Positions 22,383-39,554 of a stretch of 64,000 bases of DNA are shown in pieces (within the stretch, counting starts at the first letter, position 1; every line of letters begins with the position of its first letter). A program made the translations under genes and the position numbers. This DNA comes from Malaya genurostris (lineage: Eukaryota > Arthropoda > Insecta > Diptera > Culicidae). The notes beneath the pieces were generated by a model, which was not told the origin of the DNA, searched no databases, and worked only from the letters and a program-made list of their open reading frames with translations. Where the stretch lies: assembly GCF_030247185.1 (NCBI RefSeq), contig NC_080572.1:124372928-124436927 (forward strand). The letters are read 5' to 3'.

Positions 22383-23160
22383 GAATAGATTCTCGAGCTC
22401 GGTATATTGAAATGCCGAACTACATCGGCAACTCGACATTTTACTGATTTTTCAGTAGCCCTCATGCTCTTTTCCGAAATTCGTCGAAGTAATATTCTGA
22501 TATCTCGGTAAAGCGCCTTTTTTGGCATAATATTATGCTGAACTTGTCAGCAAACAACAAATATACCGAGATCAGCAAATCCGTTTGCCGAGATTTCGAA
22601 CAGTGTTTTAGCTTTTACTGAAACTCGGTAAGACATTTGTCATCTAATGTCTCTTGTCGGTTTCACAAAGCACCACGTCGCAGCTGTTCGTGGAGTTTGG
22701 AGTCAGAAAACATATAAATTGAATGATAGTGCCTGCATTCAATTTATATGTTTTCTGACCCAATGAAATAATGGTCTTTAGCCGTCATGTTTTTTGGTAT
22801 GCTGAATTAAGATGAACATTAATAAAATACACGCTCTTCCCAACTTTAGCTTTGGTGATATTTATTTCATTCAATAATAAAGAGAACATGTTCCTTTGTA
22901 TGTACAATTACTGATGACTCGGCAATTCACGATTCAATCCTTATCGCTTTTGCCGAGCTATCAGCAAAATTGCTACTGACAAGCTCGGAAATAATTGACA
23001 GCTAACAAATTTGGCACTGCCGAGACTCTCAGTAATTTTACATCTGCCGAAACGATTACCGAGCATTTGGCTGTGCAAATTTCAGCATTTTTTGCCGAGA
23101 TTCAGCAATAAAATTTAAGTGTGTGTGAAGGTACTGCCGAATTCAAGGTAAAGATGTCGA
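22383..23160. repeat. TCGGCA repeat (family C), composite
   Basis: Multiple blocks such as CTCGGTA, GCCGAGAT and TTACCGAG alternate on both strands. TATACCGAGATCAGCA and the block CAGCAAACAACAAATATACC also occur, inverted, at 33355-33545. The right end is TTCAGCAATAAAATTTAAGTGTGTG. A perfect small hairpin lies inside at 22703-22758. No coding sequence. Confidence 0.5.
22703..22758. other. Perfect 23-bp inverted repeat hairpin
   Basis: TCAGAAAACATATAAATTGA (plus ATG) is followed by a 10-nt loop (atagtgcctg) and the exact reverse complement ending TTTTCTGA. It is within family C sequence. It could be a tiny foldback insertion or a small-RNA precursor-like hairpin. Confidence 0.6.
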
Positions 23161-23197
23161 TAGAACGATTCGTTGCAAAAAGCGAAATTTTGAAGTA

Positions 23198-24121
23198 CGA
23201 GGTCTGTTCAAAAAGTACCCGGAATTCTCATTTTTCTAAAAAAATATTTATTTATTCGTCTACATCTATATGGTCCCCTTCAAAGTAATCCCCCCTAGAT
23301 ATAATACACTTATGCCAGCGTTTTTTCCAGTCTTCGAAACACCCCTGATAGTCACTTTTTGTAATGCTCTGTAGCACTCTCAGCGATTCTGACTTTATCT
23401 CTTCAATCGATGAAAAACGCTGTCCTTTCATGGGTCTCTTCAACTTTGGGAACAGGAAAAAATCACACGGAGCGATATCTGGTGAATAAGGAGGTTGGGG
23501 CAGTCCTGAGCGATGGTAATGCGTTTGTTTTTTTGATCAAAATTCAGCAGTTTTGGAACGAATTTTGCTGCCACTCGTTTCATGCCCAAAACATTTGAAA
23601 AAATATGATGGCATGAGCCAACTGATATGCCAACTTCATCAGCAACTTCTCTAATAGTGATTCGGCGATCATCCATAATCATTTTTTCCACTTTTCCCAC
23701 ATTTTCATCGATTATTGACGTGCTGGGTCGACCGGAGCGTTCGTCGTCTTCACCGTCTTCGCGGCCATCTTGGAAACGCCTATACCACTTGTAAACACTT
23801 TTTTTTCATAGCAGAATCACCGTAGGCTCTCTGTAACATTTCGCACACTTCGTTACACTTTATTTCATTTTTCACACAAAATTTAATACAAATTCTTTGA
23901 CTCTTCAATTCTTCCATTGTTTAAACTAACAAAAATCGCCGAGCTCAAAAAAACACGTCTACACCAGCCGCTACAAGACAGAATGTAAACAATGAATACA
24001 GCTGAAAGTTTCACCATACATTAGGGACATATGTACCAACACAATAAAAAAAAATTTTGACCACCGGACTCTCCAGACGCGCGCAATTAAAAAATTCCGG
24101 GAAGTTTTTAAACAGACCTCG
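23198..24121 (-). mobile_element. Mariner deletion derivative
   Basis: Ends CGAGGTCTGTTCAAAAAGTA and, inverted, CGAGGTCTGTTTAAAAACTT lie between TA targets (23196-23197, 24122-24123). Length is 924 bp. On minus the frame 23700-23440 has the mariner helix-turn-helix (ITIREVADEVGISVGSCHHI, then KRVAAKFVPKLL). It then jumps to sequence that in the next frame reads YSPDIAPCDFF-type, followed by GQRFSSIEEIKSES and the WHKCI-x-x-x-GDYFEGD C-terminus (23443-23252). The deletion removed the first two catalytic Asp residues, so the element is non-autonomous. Confidence 0.8.
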
Positions 24122-24469
24122 TATTTCTGGAAAGCCAATATCAAGTAGAAAATTCGTTGAAAATCGAGTGATCTGAGCGAAATGATTGGAGAAACATGAT
24201 CTTGTCTGAAGAATCTTCCTTTTTGGCATTTCCAAGCATCAAAACTGTTCTAATAAACTGCTGCAATGGAATGCAAAACACCCCGCCAAAGCCCATGTTT
24301 GAGAATGCCTGTCAAATAATGTTTGGAAAATTTATTCTTATCCACAGGCAACCCAAATGCCGAAAAACTGAACAAGATCTATCAAAAGTAGCAGCACAAA
24401 ACGTCGGAGTCGAACGAGAAAACAAAATAGCAATCAGTCATCGTTTTTCACTTTTTCTACGTTCTCGCT

Positions 24470-24650
24470 CATGAGGAACCCATTTTCCCACTTTCGGATT
24501 CTCAATCTTCCCCAGTATGATCAGAAATAACTTGGCGACTAACGTTTAACTTCTCCGCCATTTGTTTTTGAGTTTGGGAATTGTCTTCGTTCAACAATCC
24601 TTGAAATTCGGTATCTTTATTTGTTTGGGCTGTGCGTTCTTTTTCTTTCA
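24470..24650 (-). pseudogene. Mos1-like mariner transposase fragment
   Basis: The minus frame LLNEDNSQTQKQMAEKLNVS followed by RQVIS matches the second helix-turn-helix of mauritiana-subfamily (Mos1-like) transposases. It is then broken by stops before a GKMGSS-type remnant of the WVPHEL linker. Only this segment survives. Confidence 0.6.
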
Positions 24651-24712
24651 CATTTTAAAATTTATTGTCTATAAAATCAAAGGAAACAATTTATTTTTCT
24701 AGAGGGCGCGTA

Positions 24713-24993
24713 GAGTCTAACACTTTCGAAAATTCCTAGTTTTTCTTTGTATTTTGTTATAATGTAACATTTCAAAAATGTTTTGTCCAATTTTCAAGTC
24801 AATCGAAGCAGAACTATTGGCCCTGTGCGCCGAGCTCTTGCTTCTTCGCAGTATGGGATAAGACAGGATAAAGACCCATAACTTCCAAAGTTTTGTTTCG
24901 AAGGGCTCGAAAATTTGACAAAATATTCTTGGAATATTTTACTATAAGAAAGTACAATGAAAAAATAAATGATTTTTCAAAAGTGTTAGACCC
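24713..24993. mobile_element. MITE with TA target (~280 bp)
   Basis: The left end GAGTCTAACACTTTCGAAAA and the inverted right end GGGTCTAACACTTTTGAAAA are flanked by TA on both sides. No coding potential. Confidence 0.6.
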
Positions 24994-25080
24994 TACCCAC
25001 CCCTAAGAGAGTTTGTTATCAACGAAATATAATTGTTTGCTCTCGTACGGTTTTTGCAGAAACTTTCAAATTTTCAGAAG

Positions 25081-25290
25081 TTTGTGGTGAAGGCTATCGC
25101 GATATTGATCATGTCGTTTGGACATGCGTGGAGTATCGTGATTTCAGATCTCAACTAATAAAATCTTTGCGAACCCAAGGTTGAACATCCAATGTCCCAG
25201 ATCGAGACATTCTTGCTTGTCATGACCTTCCTTACATGAAACTTCTTTATCATTTCATAAAGGCAATTGAAGTTCAATTTAATAATTGAC
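25081..25290 (+). pseudogene. LINE ORF2 C-terminus fragment 1
   Basis: The plus frame CGEGYRDIDHVVWTCVEYRD is the cysteine/histidine motif at the extreme C-terminus of mosquito jockey-like non-LTR ORF2 proteins. It is followed by RDILACHDLPYM and KAIEVQF. It contains a premature stop and has no upstream reverse transcriptase. Confidence 0.6.
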
Positions 25291-25689
25291 CCTTGTGAGA
25301 CATAGTTCTGGCTCCTACTGCGTCCATTAGTTCATCCAATAGCAAAATTTTAATAAATTTAGGTTATGAAATCAACAACAAAATGTATTAAAATTTCAGC
25401 TTATTTTATAATTAATAGCAGTTAATCGTTTGGTTCAAATAATATGATATTTAAAAATAAGAGGAATATGTTTTATTAAACTTAAATCGTTGTGACTATA
25501 TTAGTATTATATTAGGATAAGAATTCTATGTAAAAGTGATGCTACGGCGAAGTAAAACTTATGTAAATTGCCTTAAGAAATAAACGTATTTATGGAAAAA
25601 AAATTCAGAAGAACGAATGAGCGCTTCAGGAGAACTAGTTCTTTCGGTAGAGCGATCAAGTTTTGAACGGTTTTTTGGATTCAAGTCAG

Positions 25690-25885
25690 GATTAAATTCG
25701 CGTGATGTCTGGGTTAATGTCCAACCATTATTCGTTGGGTGCACATTTCCATCGCATTGGGCTTGCAAAAACTAAGCTTTGTGCTTGTGGAGATGGTTAC
25801 TAAGATATTGATCATGCTGTTTGGAAATGCACTGCACTTCGTTTCCCTGATTTCATTAGGACTATTTTGCCTCAAAGTTTATAAA
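25690..25885 (+). pseudogene. LINE ORF2 C-terminus fragment 2
   Basis: The plus frame SNHYSLGAHFHRIGLAKTKL continues into CACGDGY*DIDHAVWKC. It is the same motif as the fragment at 25081 but diverged, with an internal stop. Both fragments are in the same orientation. Confidence 0.6.
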
Positions 25886-26386
25886 AAATAATGCATTCAT
25901 CTATCGTTTTTAGGTCGCTGTAATAGAAAAGTTTTGAACCTCTTTTGCACTGAGCCAATTTGTTGAGATACGCGTACACGAGTGACCATTAGACCGTATA
26001 AAAATGTCTGTCAAACTTAACCTTATCAGCTTCAGTTTTCAGTACAAATGATCAAGGTTTGTTTTGAAATAAGAAAAACAAATTTTCAGTTTCTCATATC
26101 AAAAGTGAACTACTTAAAGAATTAATGCCTATAATAAGCATTGCATTATTGCGACGAACCAGAGTAAGATCTTCAACACTATCGAATTGTTCAAGAACTA
26201 CAATCCAAAATCATACCACCCTGAAATTTATGCACTGTTTACGCTTTTAAAGTCTCCTCATACTCACCTTTGCCAAACTGAACATGGGCGCCTCTCGCTG
26301 AAGCATGTCACCTGTATCACGTTGAAAAATACAGCACCCAGTGTATTGGCGATTTCTGTAATGACGAAACGAAAAACATGACAAGG
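25886..26386. other. Intergenic, nothing recognised
   Basis: AT-rich sequence downstream of the phospholipase stop codon. No gene or repeat was recognised. Confidence 0.4.
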
Positions 26387-32770
<6,384 letters not shown>

Positions 32771-33350
32771 CTGGAAAAATATGTTTAGTTTTGTTCAATA
32801 TGTATTCAGTACTTGATAAGTCTAAATGTCGTATGCAAGAATCGGATCAATGCAATTTAGTTTGTAAAACTCCTTTAAGTATTTTTGAATAAAAAACGGA
32901 TAAAAACTTTAAGTGCTAGAACACATCCCCATTTTAGTCTCGTCAAACCTAAAATTATTGATATCGGCTAACCAATATACAAGAAAATTTTGCGGTAATG
33001 AGTTTTGTCGTTTACGTCACTTATGCCATTATATCACTGAAACCGTAAGTGATACCCACTTGAACTTCGAACTTGTTTAATGAACCAATAATAGGTTCCA
33101 AACGAGTCAAAGTTTGTTGAAATCGGTTCAGTCATCTCCGATAAATGTTAGTGCACATATTTTCACAACTTAGATTCAAATGACAGGTCTTATAGTCCCA
33201 TACAAAACTCAAACTACAAAGTTTTTTTTTCTCTATAATTAATAATCAGATTGGAATATTTTCTCACAATATTTTTATGAAGGTAATAAAAATGGAGCTG
33301 ATTCCTTATAGTCAGTAATTTCTCCCTAGCATGCAGGTCTTATTAGTTTG
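32771..33350. other. Upstream of phospholipase gene; repeat fragments
   Basis: An AG directly before the ATG at 32770 (TTTTTCCAG) suggests an upstream noncoding exon. Fragments of family B (about 32855-32935, TTTAAGTATTTTTGAATA) and family A (33100-33240, GAAATCGGTTCAGTCATCTC) are present. Confidence 0.35.
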
Positions 33351-33354
33351 TAAC

Positions 33355-33770
33355 TGCTGATCTCGGTATATTTATTGTTTACTGACAAGTTCAGTATAAT
33401 ATTATACCAAACTTCGGCAAAAGAACGCGCTTTACCGAGATATCAACATATCACTTTAACGATTTTCGGATAAAAGCATGTGGATTACTGAATGATCAGT
33501 AAAATGTTGTGTTGCCGATTCAATTTGGCATTTAAACGGTTTTAAGTGTGTATGGCTAGTTATTGTTGCATCTCCTAGATTAAACGAAAGCTATGGGCTA
33601 GTTTTCTCAAAGCGGAAGGTATACAACACCCTAATCAATAGCCCCTTTTCTATTTTTACAAATGTCGATAGAGTTTTACTGACTTTCAAACTGCTGAACA
33701 TTCAGCTATCAGTTCAGTAAAAATTTCATTTGCCGAATGATCGGTAGAGTTGCATCAAAGACATCGTATT
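33355..33770. repeat. TCGGCA repeat (family C), second copy
   Basis: TGATCTCGGTATATTTATTG and TGACAAGTTCAGTATAATAT match 22383-23160 in inverse order. It ends in GAATGATCGGTAGAGTT. Noncoding. Confidence 0.5.
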
Positions 33771-34545
33771 ATCAAAATATCCTACTATTACATTTCACGA
33801 AAAAATCGTAAGCAACCTACTTTTCTGCAAGCATGGCGCTCTCAGGCGAGTCCGCATCGAAACTCGTACATACAAGCATGTGAGAGAAATGCCAAACTTT
33901 TTCTTCACACCAATTAATTTATTTTTGCGCGTTGCATGGTTAACATTTACTACTAGTTCATACAAATATAATATCTCTTGGTCAGTGTCGTATCCTGAGG
34001 TAACGGTTTTCGAAGCGGGCATTTGTTCCCAGGCGCAACGTAGAGAAACACCAAAACCAAAAGAGAAATCGGGTGTGTAGCAGTTTTCAAGTGAGCCTAA
34101 TATTTTTAAAACTAATTCAGTCTTTTTCGAGAAAATTTTGCGTAGAACAAAAGCAAACAAACAGACACTCTTCGATCTTGTCGAGCTGAGTCGACTTGAA
34201 GCAAAAGTCGATATTTACAGCAATTTTAAGTCCTTGCTATAGAGAAAGATAAAAATTAAAAATGGGTAGATGTAGTATCTAAAGAGTCATAGCGAAATGC
34301 TTTGCGGAATATGCCAAATTTGAACAATTTTGTTTTACAAATATTTGTTTTTGTCTAAACCACCATAACTGTCAATGATCGTACAAGTCTTAGTATTACA
34401 TTCCTTTCATTGAGTTTTACGATCCTGTTTCAACAGCCGATTATTAGCGTATAAACAAATTCATATCCAATGCTATAAAAAACGCCATCAGGTTATTTAA
34501 AAAGTACACAATATTATTGGCGAGCACTTTTTATTCCGATATTTG
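33771..34545. other. Intergenic, unassigned frame and SINE scrap
   Basis: A 121-codon minus frame (34160-33795) has no recognisable domain and no splice support. At 34389-34470 a diverged match to the SINE tail (TTAGTATTACATTCCTTTC) is present. Confidence 0.35.
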
Positions 34546-34640
34546 CGTTTGCATTTCAACATAAACTGATAATGAACAGATAAGTCGAAGACGGAACGTG
34601 AAAAGAGGAGAACATGTGCACTTAGCACAAAACTGATACC
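34546..34640 (+). ncRNA. Decayed hammerhead-repeat copy
   Basis: TTTCAACATAAACTGAT, then CAGATAA-GTC-GAA-GAC-GGAA-CGT. It aligns with the ribozyme but core bases are mutated (CTGATGA to CAGATAA, GAAA to GGAA), so it cannot cleave. It shares the downstream ATGTGCACTTAGCACAAA and GGGGTACC with other copies. Confidence 0.55.
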
Positions 34641-34685
34641 CATGCGGGGTACCAGAATACCTGAATGAATCGTATTGTTGATCGC

Positions 34686-35402
34686 TTTAACCACGTTTTG
34701 CCTTTCTCATATAGAAAGGTTATGCAATCACTGTAAAAATCGACTTTTGAACCGAGGCCCGGAGGGCCGAGTGTCATATACCATTCGACTCAGTTCGTCG
34801 AGTACGCAAAATGTCTGTGTGTGTGTATGTGCGTATGTGTGTATGTAACGTTTTTTTGCACTAACTTTTCTCGGAGATGGCTGAACCTATTTTCACAAAC
34901 TTAGATTCAAATGAAAGGTCTTGCGGTCCCATACAAAATTCCTGAATATTATTCGGATCCGACTTCCGGCTCCGGAATTATGGGGTAAAATGTGCAAAAA
35001 AAAGAAAATATGTTCTAACTTTTCTCATAGATGGCGTGACCGATTTTCACAAACTTAGGTTCAAATGAAAGGTCCTGTGGTCCCATGCGTAATTCCTGAA
35101 TTTCATGCGGATCCGACTTCCGGATCCGGAAATATAGGATAAAGTGGGTTAAAATTGTATACCATCACTGAAAATTGGGAAAAACCTTAAAAAAAATTCT
35201 GAATCGACCTCAAATCTTTTCCAATTGATAGTTTTTATCAGTAGACGGTCAATCAAACCGATTTCGGTTATTCTTTTAAGAACCGAAGAAAATTATTTTG
35301 TAGAATACCACAGTATTATATATGATAGTATATTATATATGATAGTATGATTGATATGAGAAAGACATCAGTACACCACTAGGTGGATTAAAACAGTTTT
35401 TT
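34686..35402 (+). repeat. Family A interspersed repeat, copy with complete ends
   Basis: It starts TTTTGCCTTTCTCATATAGA (with the palindrome CCTTTCTcataTAGAAAGG). It has a TGTGTG-rich stretch (34817-34850) and two modules GATGGCTGAACC / GATGGCGTGACC with CACAAACTTAG-TTCAAATGAAAGG and CGACTTCCGG-TCCGG. It ends CCACTAGGTGGATTAAAAC. Confidence 0.65.
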
Positions 35403-36212
35403 TTTGTATATAAATGCTCAGTGATGCGAGTATTCAATCAGACCCACTTCCGCTGCCAGCATACGTATTGAATTGTTTCGCACAACGTGCTCGGCATTCG
35501 AGTGCGGAACTGACAATTATTCACAACAATTTTCTGCGGACATTTGTATTCGGATAGAATGCATTGAATACTGTTTAACATTTAAAAGATTGTTAAGGAC
35601 ATGTTCACGTCAATTCACAACCAAGACTAATTATTTTCTTTTTTTCGCTGCGAAAAAACTAAACGGGAATGACGTCTGTTTGCAAAATCCAATCAAATTT
35701 CGGTTCTTGTTTTGTCTGTCAAATTTGACCTTGAAAATACTAAAAATACAACCCGGTCGTCAAGAGGTGAGATAACTAAGTGCTCACAAGTTAACCCCCC
35801 CCCTGAAATTTTTTAAGCCCCGTAATATGGTCTTAAATGCCTTTCATTTATTCAGATTTTTAGTGCACTTGTTTTGATAAAAACCGTCTATATCATTCCT
35901 TGCATTATTCATATATATGAATTTTTCGTCTTATCCTTAATGAAATCGACGTATAAAGCAACATACGTTTCATGAGTAAGAGTAACTTTGAGTATATATA
36001 ATTTTCTTGTGCCCATTATTAGTGTTTTATGTAAGAACGTCTAAAGCAAAAATACTCAGATGGGTGCGATATTATACTTTGTTTGTTTGAATATGATTTA
36101 AGAGAAATAGGATATTTGATGCAAACTTAAGTATTGGCTAGATCGGAAAATGTTATTCGTATCTACAAAACGTCACGTCAATTGCTTGTCATTTGCAAGG
36201 GATCGAAGGTCT
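35403..36212. other. Intergenic, nothing firm
   Basis: A 100-codon plus frame at 35473-35775 has no domain and no convincing signals. Otherwise AT-rich. Confidence 0.35.
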
Positions 36213-36357
36213 TTATGTAATGTTTGAATCCATTTGATGCAAACGTTGCATTGAGGCGGGGCTGATCAATGGAACGGTGACCTCGGAACACGATTTGCCC
36301 CGAATACGAAATGAGTCATCAGAATTCGATTGGGTTAACACCCCCCTAAGTCCTGAA
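36213..36357 (-). CDS. Terminal exon candidate of an unrecognised gene
   Basis: After an acceptor (AATAACTCTAG) the frame encodes SGLRGVLTQSNSDDSFRIRG and then KSCSEVTVPLISPASMQRLH, ending in TAA at 36213. The composition (S/T-rich tail with basic patch) resembles a cytoplasmic C-terminus of a membrane protein, but no family was recognised. The pyrimidine tract is weak and no upstream exon was found within the window. Confidence 0.3.
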
Positions 36358-36936
36358 CTAGAGTTATTTGCATGTATAAACAAAACACATGGAAATATAT
36401 TTTTTCTGTGAACCGCTGCCAGATAGATACGCTGCCCGATAAAAATCAATCCTTGATATATTGACGGGTAACTAAAGATAAACATGTTGAGCATTGCCAT
36501 GATGGAAAACGACACCTTTGTGATTTCTCAGTTCTGGATGCATCCTTCTAAATTCTATGTCTTATTTAGTTAGCAGACGACAGTAGACTTCCGAGTTGAT
36601 AGGTCGATTCCGTAATTACAAAGTTTCTTTATTTTCCTTGATTGGATTAAAATGAGTATGGGACACAAAAAAGAACTCCGCATTCCAGGATACTGCTAAC
36701 TAAGGCGATATTAACTTTCTCGTGACAGCATACATCGTTAAAGGCAAAGGCTTTCGCAGTAGTAAAAGCAAACTGATTTAGTTACAATACTACTTTTCTT
36801 ACATTTGATGTTCATTTTCTATGTCATATGGTCAATACTAATTATATTATCTAATGGTGCTAAATATTTATCCCGAACTCATGAATTTCTTCTATCGAAA
36901 AAATTCAACATGACTATCTTGAAACGAGTGTGGTGT
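36358..36936. other. Intergenic, nothing recognised
   Basis: AT-rich sequence between the exon candidate and the SINE. Confidence 0.4.
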
Positions 36937-36946
36937 GACGCTAGGT

Positions 36947-37153
36947 AAAAGCAAAGTCTTGGCATTACATTCCTTTCGTGGAATTTGGCCTTTCTGTTTC
37001 AACAGACTTCGCAGCCGATTCTTTGCGTACAGAATCATTGCATGGCTAGTACTATGGATCCTACTGACACTAAGAATCCTTCCAGGTCGGGGCTCGAACA
37101 TACGACAGCTGGCTTGTAAGACCAGCGTCCTATGCATTGAACCGCCAACCCGG
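36947..37153 (-). mobile_element. tRNA-derived SINE, 207 bp with 10-bp duplication
   Basis: The minus strand starts CGGGTTGGCGGTTCAATGCA (A box) and carries TGTTCGAGCCCC (B box), so it has an internal RNA polymerase III promoter. The tail ends GCCAAGACTTTGCTTTT. GACGCTAGGT flanks both sides (36937-36946 and 37154-37163). Partial relatives are at 5697, 34389 and 49400. Confidence 0.8.
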
Positions 37154-37163
37154 GACGCTAGGT

Positions 37164-38707
37164 GCTTACATTAAATAGTATAAGACGAATAACGGACCTA
37201 ATTGTTCGACGGTGCGTAGGAGATATTCATTTCTTTGCAAGAGTGAAATGATTTCATCTGTAAAAATTCACATTTTCTACTACCGGTGGGTAATGTGCAA
37301 GTAAGAGCAAGACCTATGTCTCTCAGTATAGAAGTACCCTATAATTAGGCCTATTAAATTTTCTTGATCCGAGACTACCGGGTGCGACCCACCCAAGAAC
37401 ATGTTTAACCCATTTATCGTTCTTTCCTTTGAAAATAGTTTCTTTTGACTCCTGTACTGGTAGTTAGCAGAGTTGCAATTCAAAATGAACGGTATTTTTG
37501 ATATTTAAAAGTAAAAGTAAAAAATAACACCACTAAATAAAACAAAAATGGCACCATTCTTATTTCGAAGAGGAAATAAAACAATAAAACAACCGCACTG
37601 TTGTTTCACCTTGTCTGCACATCAATCCGAAATTAGACCAACTCATGTTGTGCCACCTCCATTAGAATCGCTTTGAGATAGAAAGACTAACTAGAGTGTA
37701 ACAGGTCAATAAAATTGGGTCCCCAGCGCATCCAACCTGTCAACTGTAAATTCATGTACAGAGAGATTCGCGTCCACTGCATGGCGCAAGTTTTGCGTGC
37801 TTGCCAGCCCACCAATTGGTACTGGAGTTCCACGGTACGGTATTTGCTATTCAAAAGAATGGAACTGTTACAACAATAAATTCCATTTGTTGGGGTGTCA
37901 TACCAGCGAACAAAATTATCCACTTGCGGGAGATAAATTCACAGCGACCTCCATGAATTGCGATCACAAATCAAGCCCGCATTAAACCGACACGAGACTG
38001 TCTTCTCAATCTGGTCATCTAATAATTCTATGGCACTGGGGACGGAATCTTTAAATGAAACTAGTATCCTGTTGACCTTCGAGTTTTTCAACAATAGCAG
38101 ACCAAACTAGTAGATCTAGTTATTTGAACGGTATACATTTTACAAGTACGGAGGTCAAGAGCAAAAATCAAACGATAAAATGATTTGTTTGTGCATGAAC
38201 TCAAAACTGGTTCGGGCATGTTAACGAAAAAAAAATGTATCACGAAATTCATCAAATGGCTTAGTGTGTTTTGTTCCATGATAGGCAAACTTGATAAAAT
38301 GTCAATGACCTTACTAGATTCGATAAATCTCAAAGTTAAAATAAACTTAAGTTGATAATGTATGATACTGTTCGTACGTCACTTCATCCGATCCCACTTC
38401 AACAACAACAAAATGAAATGAATTATTCTAGATTGTTTCCTCATGTATGTTTTTTTAGCGACCCGATCGACTTCCTACAATACCTGTTTACTACAAGTTT
38501 CCAAGTTACAATGATTTGAAGAAAGTGCATGTAAGAATTCATCAACCCTTTTAAAAATTAGTTTTAATTCGAAATAGTCTCCCCATCAGTACAAAACAAA
38601 CGGTTTACTGAGGTCAAGTGCAAAGTTTCATTTAAATCGAAGTATGTAAAGTCTGATGGTTTGTTACTCATTTCTGGAACTTTACATTTGGTCTTTACCT
38701 GAACCTA
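37164..38707. other. Intergenic, unassigned frames
   Basis: A 78-codon minus frame (37923-37687; RWYDTPTNGIYCC, then WTRISLYMNLQL) is compositionally protein-like but lacks clear splice or start signals. No domain was recognised elsewhere. Confidence 0.3.
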
Positions 38708-38715
38708 TTCTAGAT

Positions 38716-39033
38716 CAGGGGTTCCCAAAGTGGTCGATATAGACCCCTTGGGGTCGATATCATTTTTGCGGGGGTCGATGTAAACGAAAACTGACTATGG
38801 GGGTCGACGAGGTCTAGAAATCGAACCCCTATTGTTTGAAATAAGTTGTTATTTAAAATATTCATGCTAAAAAGTTGTGTTTATTTCACCATCCGCAGAA
38901 ATTGTTAAGTTTTTTACATCAATATTAAAAAAGCAAGAAATTGAATTTTCAAAGGAATTTGTTGTTTGGGGTCTGAGGCCTAAGTTAATTTTAGTAAAGG
39001 GGTCCATAACCCAAAATAGTTTGGAAACCCCTG
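38716..39033. mobile_element. hAT-type MITE (318 bp)
   Basis: The ends CAGGGGTTCCCAAAGT and, inverted, CAGGGGTTTCCAAACT are flanked by the exact 8-bp duplication TTCTAGAT (38708-38715, 39034-39041), which identifies hAT. A short open frame inside is by chance. Confidence 0.85.
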
Positions 39034-39235
39034 TTCTAGATGATCAGGAATCAGGAATCAGAACAAATTGGCTCAAATGGCACGTTCCCCTTGATATTTG
39101 GAGATTTGTGCCTTGCCATCAATTTGTTTTTAGCATCATTTTCCCGATATATAAGAGGGAAGGATTGAAAGGAAATGGTAAGGGTTGGACTAGGAGGATG
39201 GGAAAAATTGACGACACAAAAACACATAAAAGCAA

Positions 39236-39500
39236 AAGTAAATTCTGCACCCCTAAGGGATGCTGAACAATCTGCTGAGGATCACATTTAGTGGAAGCAG
39301 AAGGAAATTCTGAACCACTACGAGGTCCCGAACAGTCTGCTGTTAATAAAACCTTCAACCCCCGAGAGGATTTAGAGATCTTACAAAAGCGACACCATTC
39401 TGCACTCCCGGAAGAATGCAGAACGACTCGCAGTATGTACGAGCAGAAGTAAATTCGGTACCCCCCAGAGGATGCCAAACAATCTGCCAAACCCTATTTA
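39236..39500 (-). repeat. Degenerate repeats in the LINE 3' UTR
   Basis: Four or five diverged units of about 65-85 bp share AAATTCTG(C/A)ACC, GG(A/G)TGC and GAACAATCTGC blocks (near 39238, 39302, 39390, 39450). Confidence 0.5.
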
Positions 39501-39554
39501 AGGTTAATACAGAAGGGATTCATTCACTCCAGGAAGAACGATGAACCCTTCTGA

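Noticed and set aside
33795..34160. 121-codon minus-strand frame as a gene
   Set aside because: No signal peptide, no domain, no splice signals; composition not distinct from background.
37034..37153. A tRNA gene
   Set aside because: A and B boxes are present, but the rest folds as a SINE body with a T-rich tail and a 10-bp duplication, not a tRNA cloverleaf.
38877..39266. 129-codon plus-strand open frame, repeated at 41753
   Set aside because: It reads through the noncoding hAT MITE; the two frames are alike only because the 318-bp segment is duplicated.
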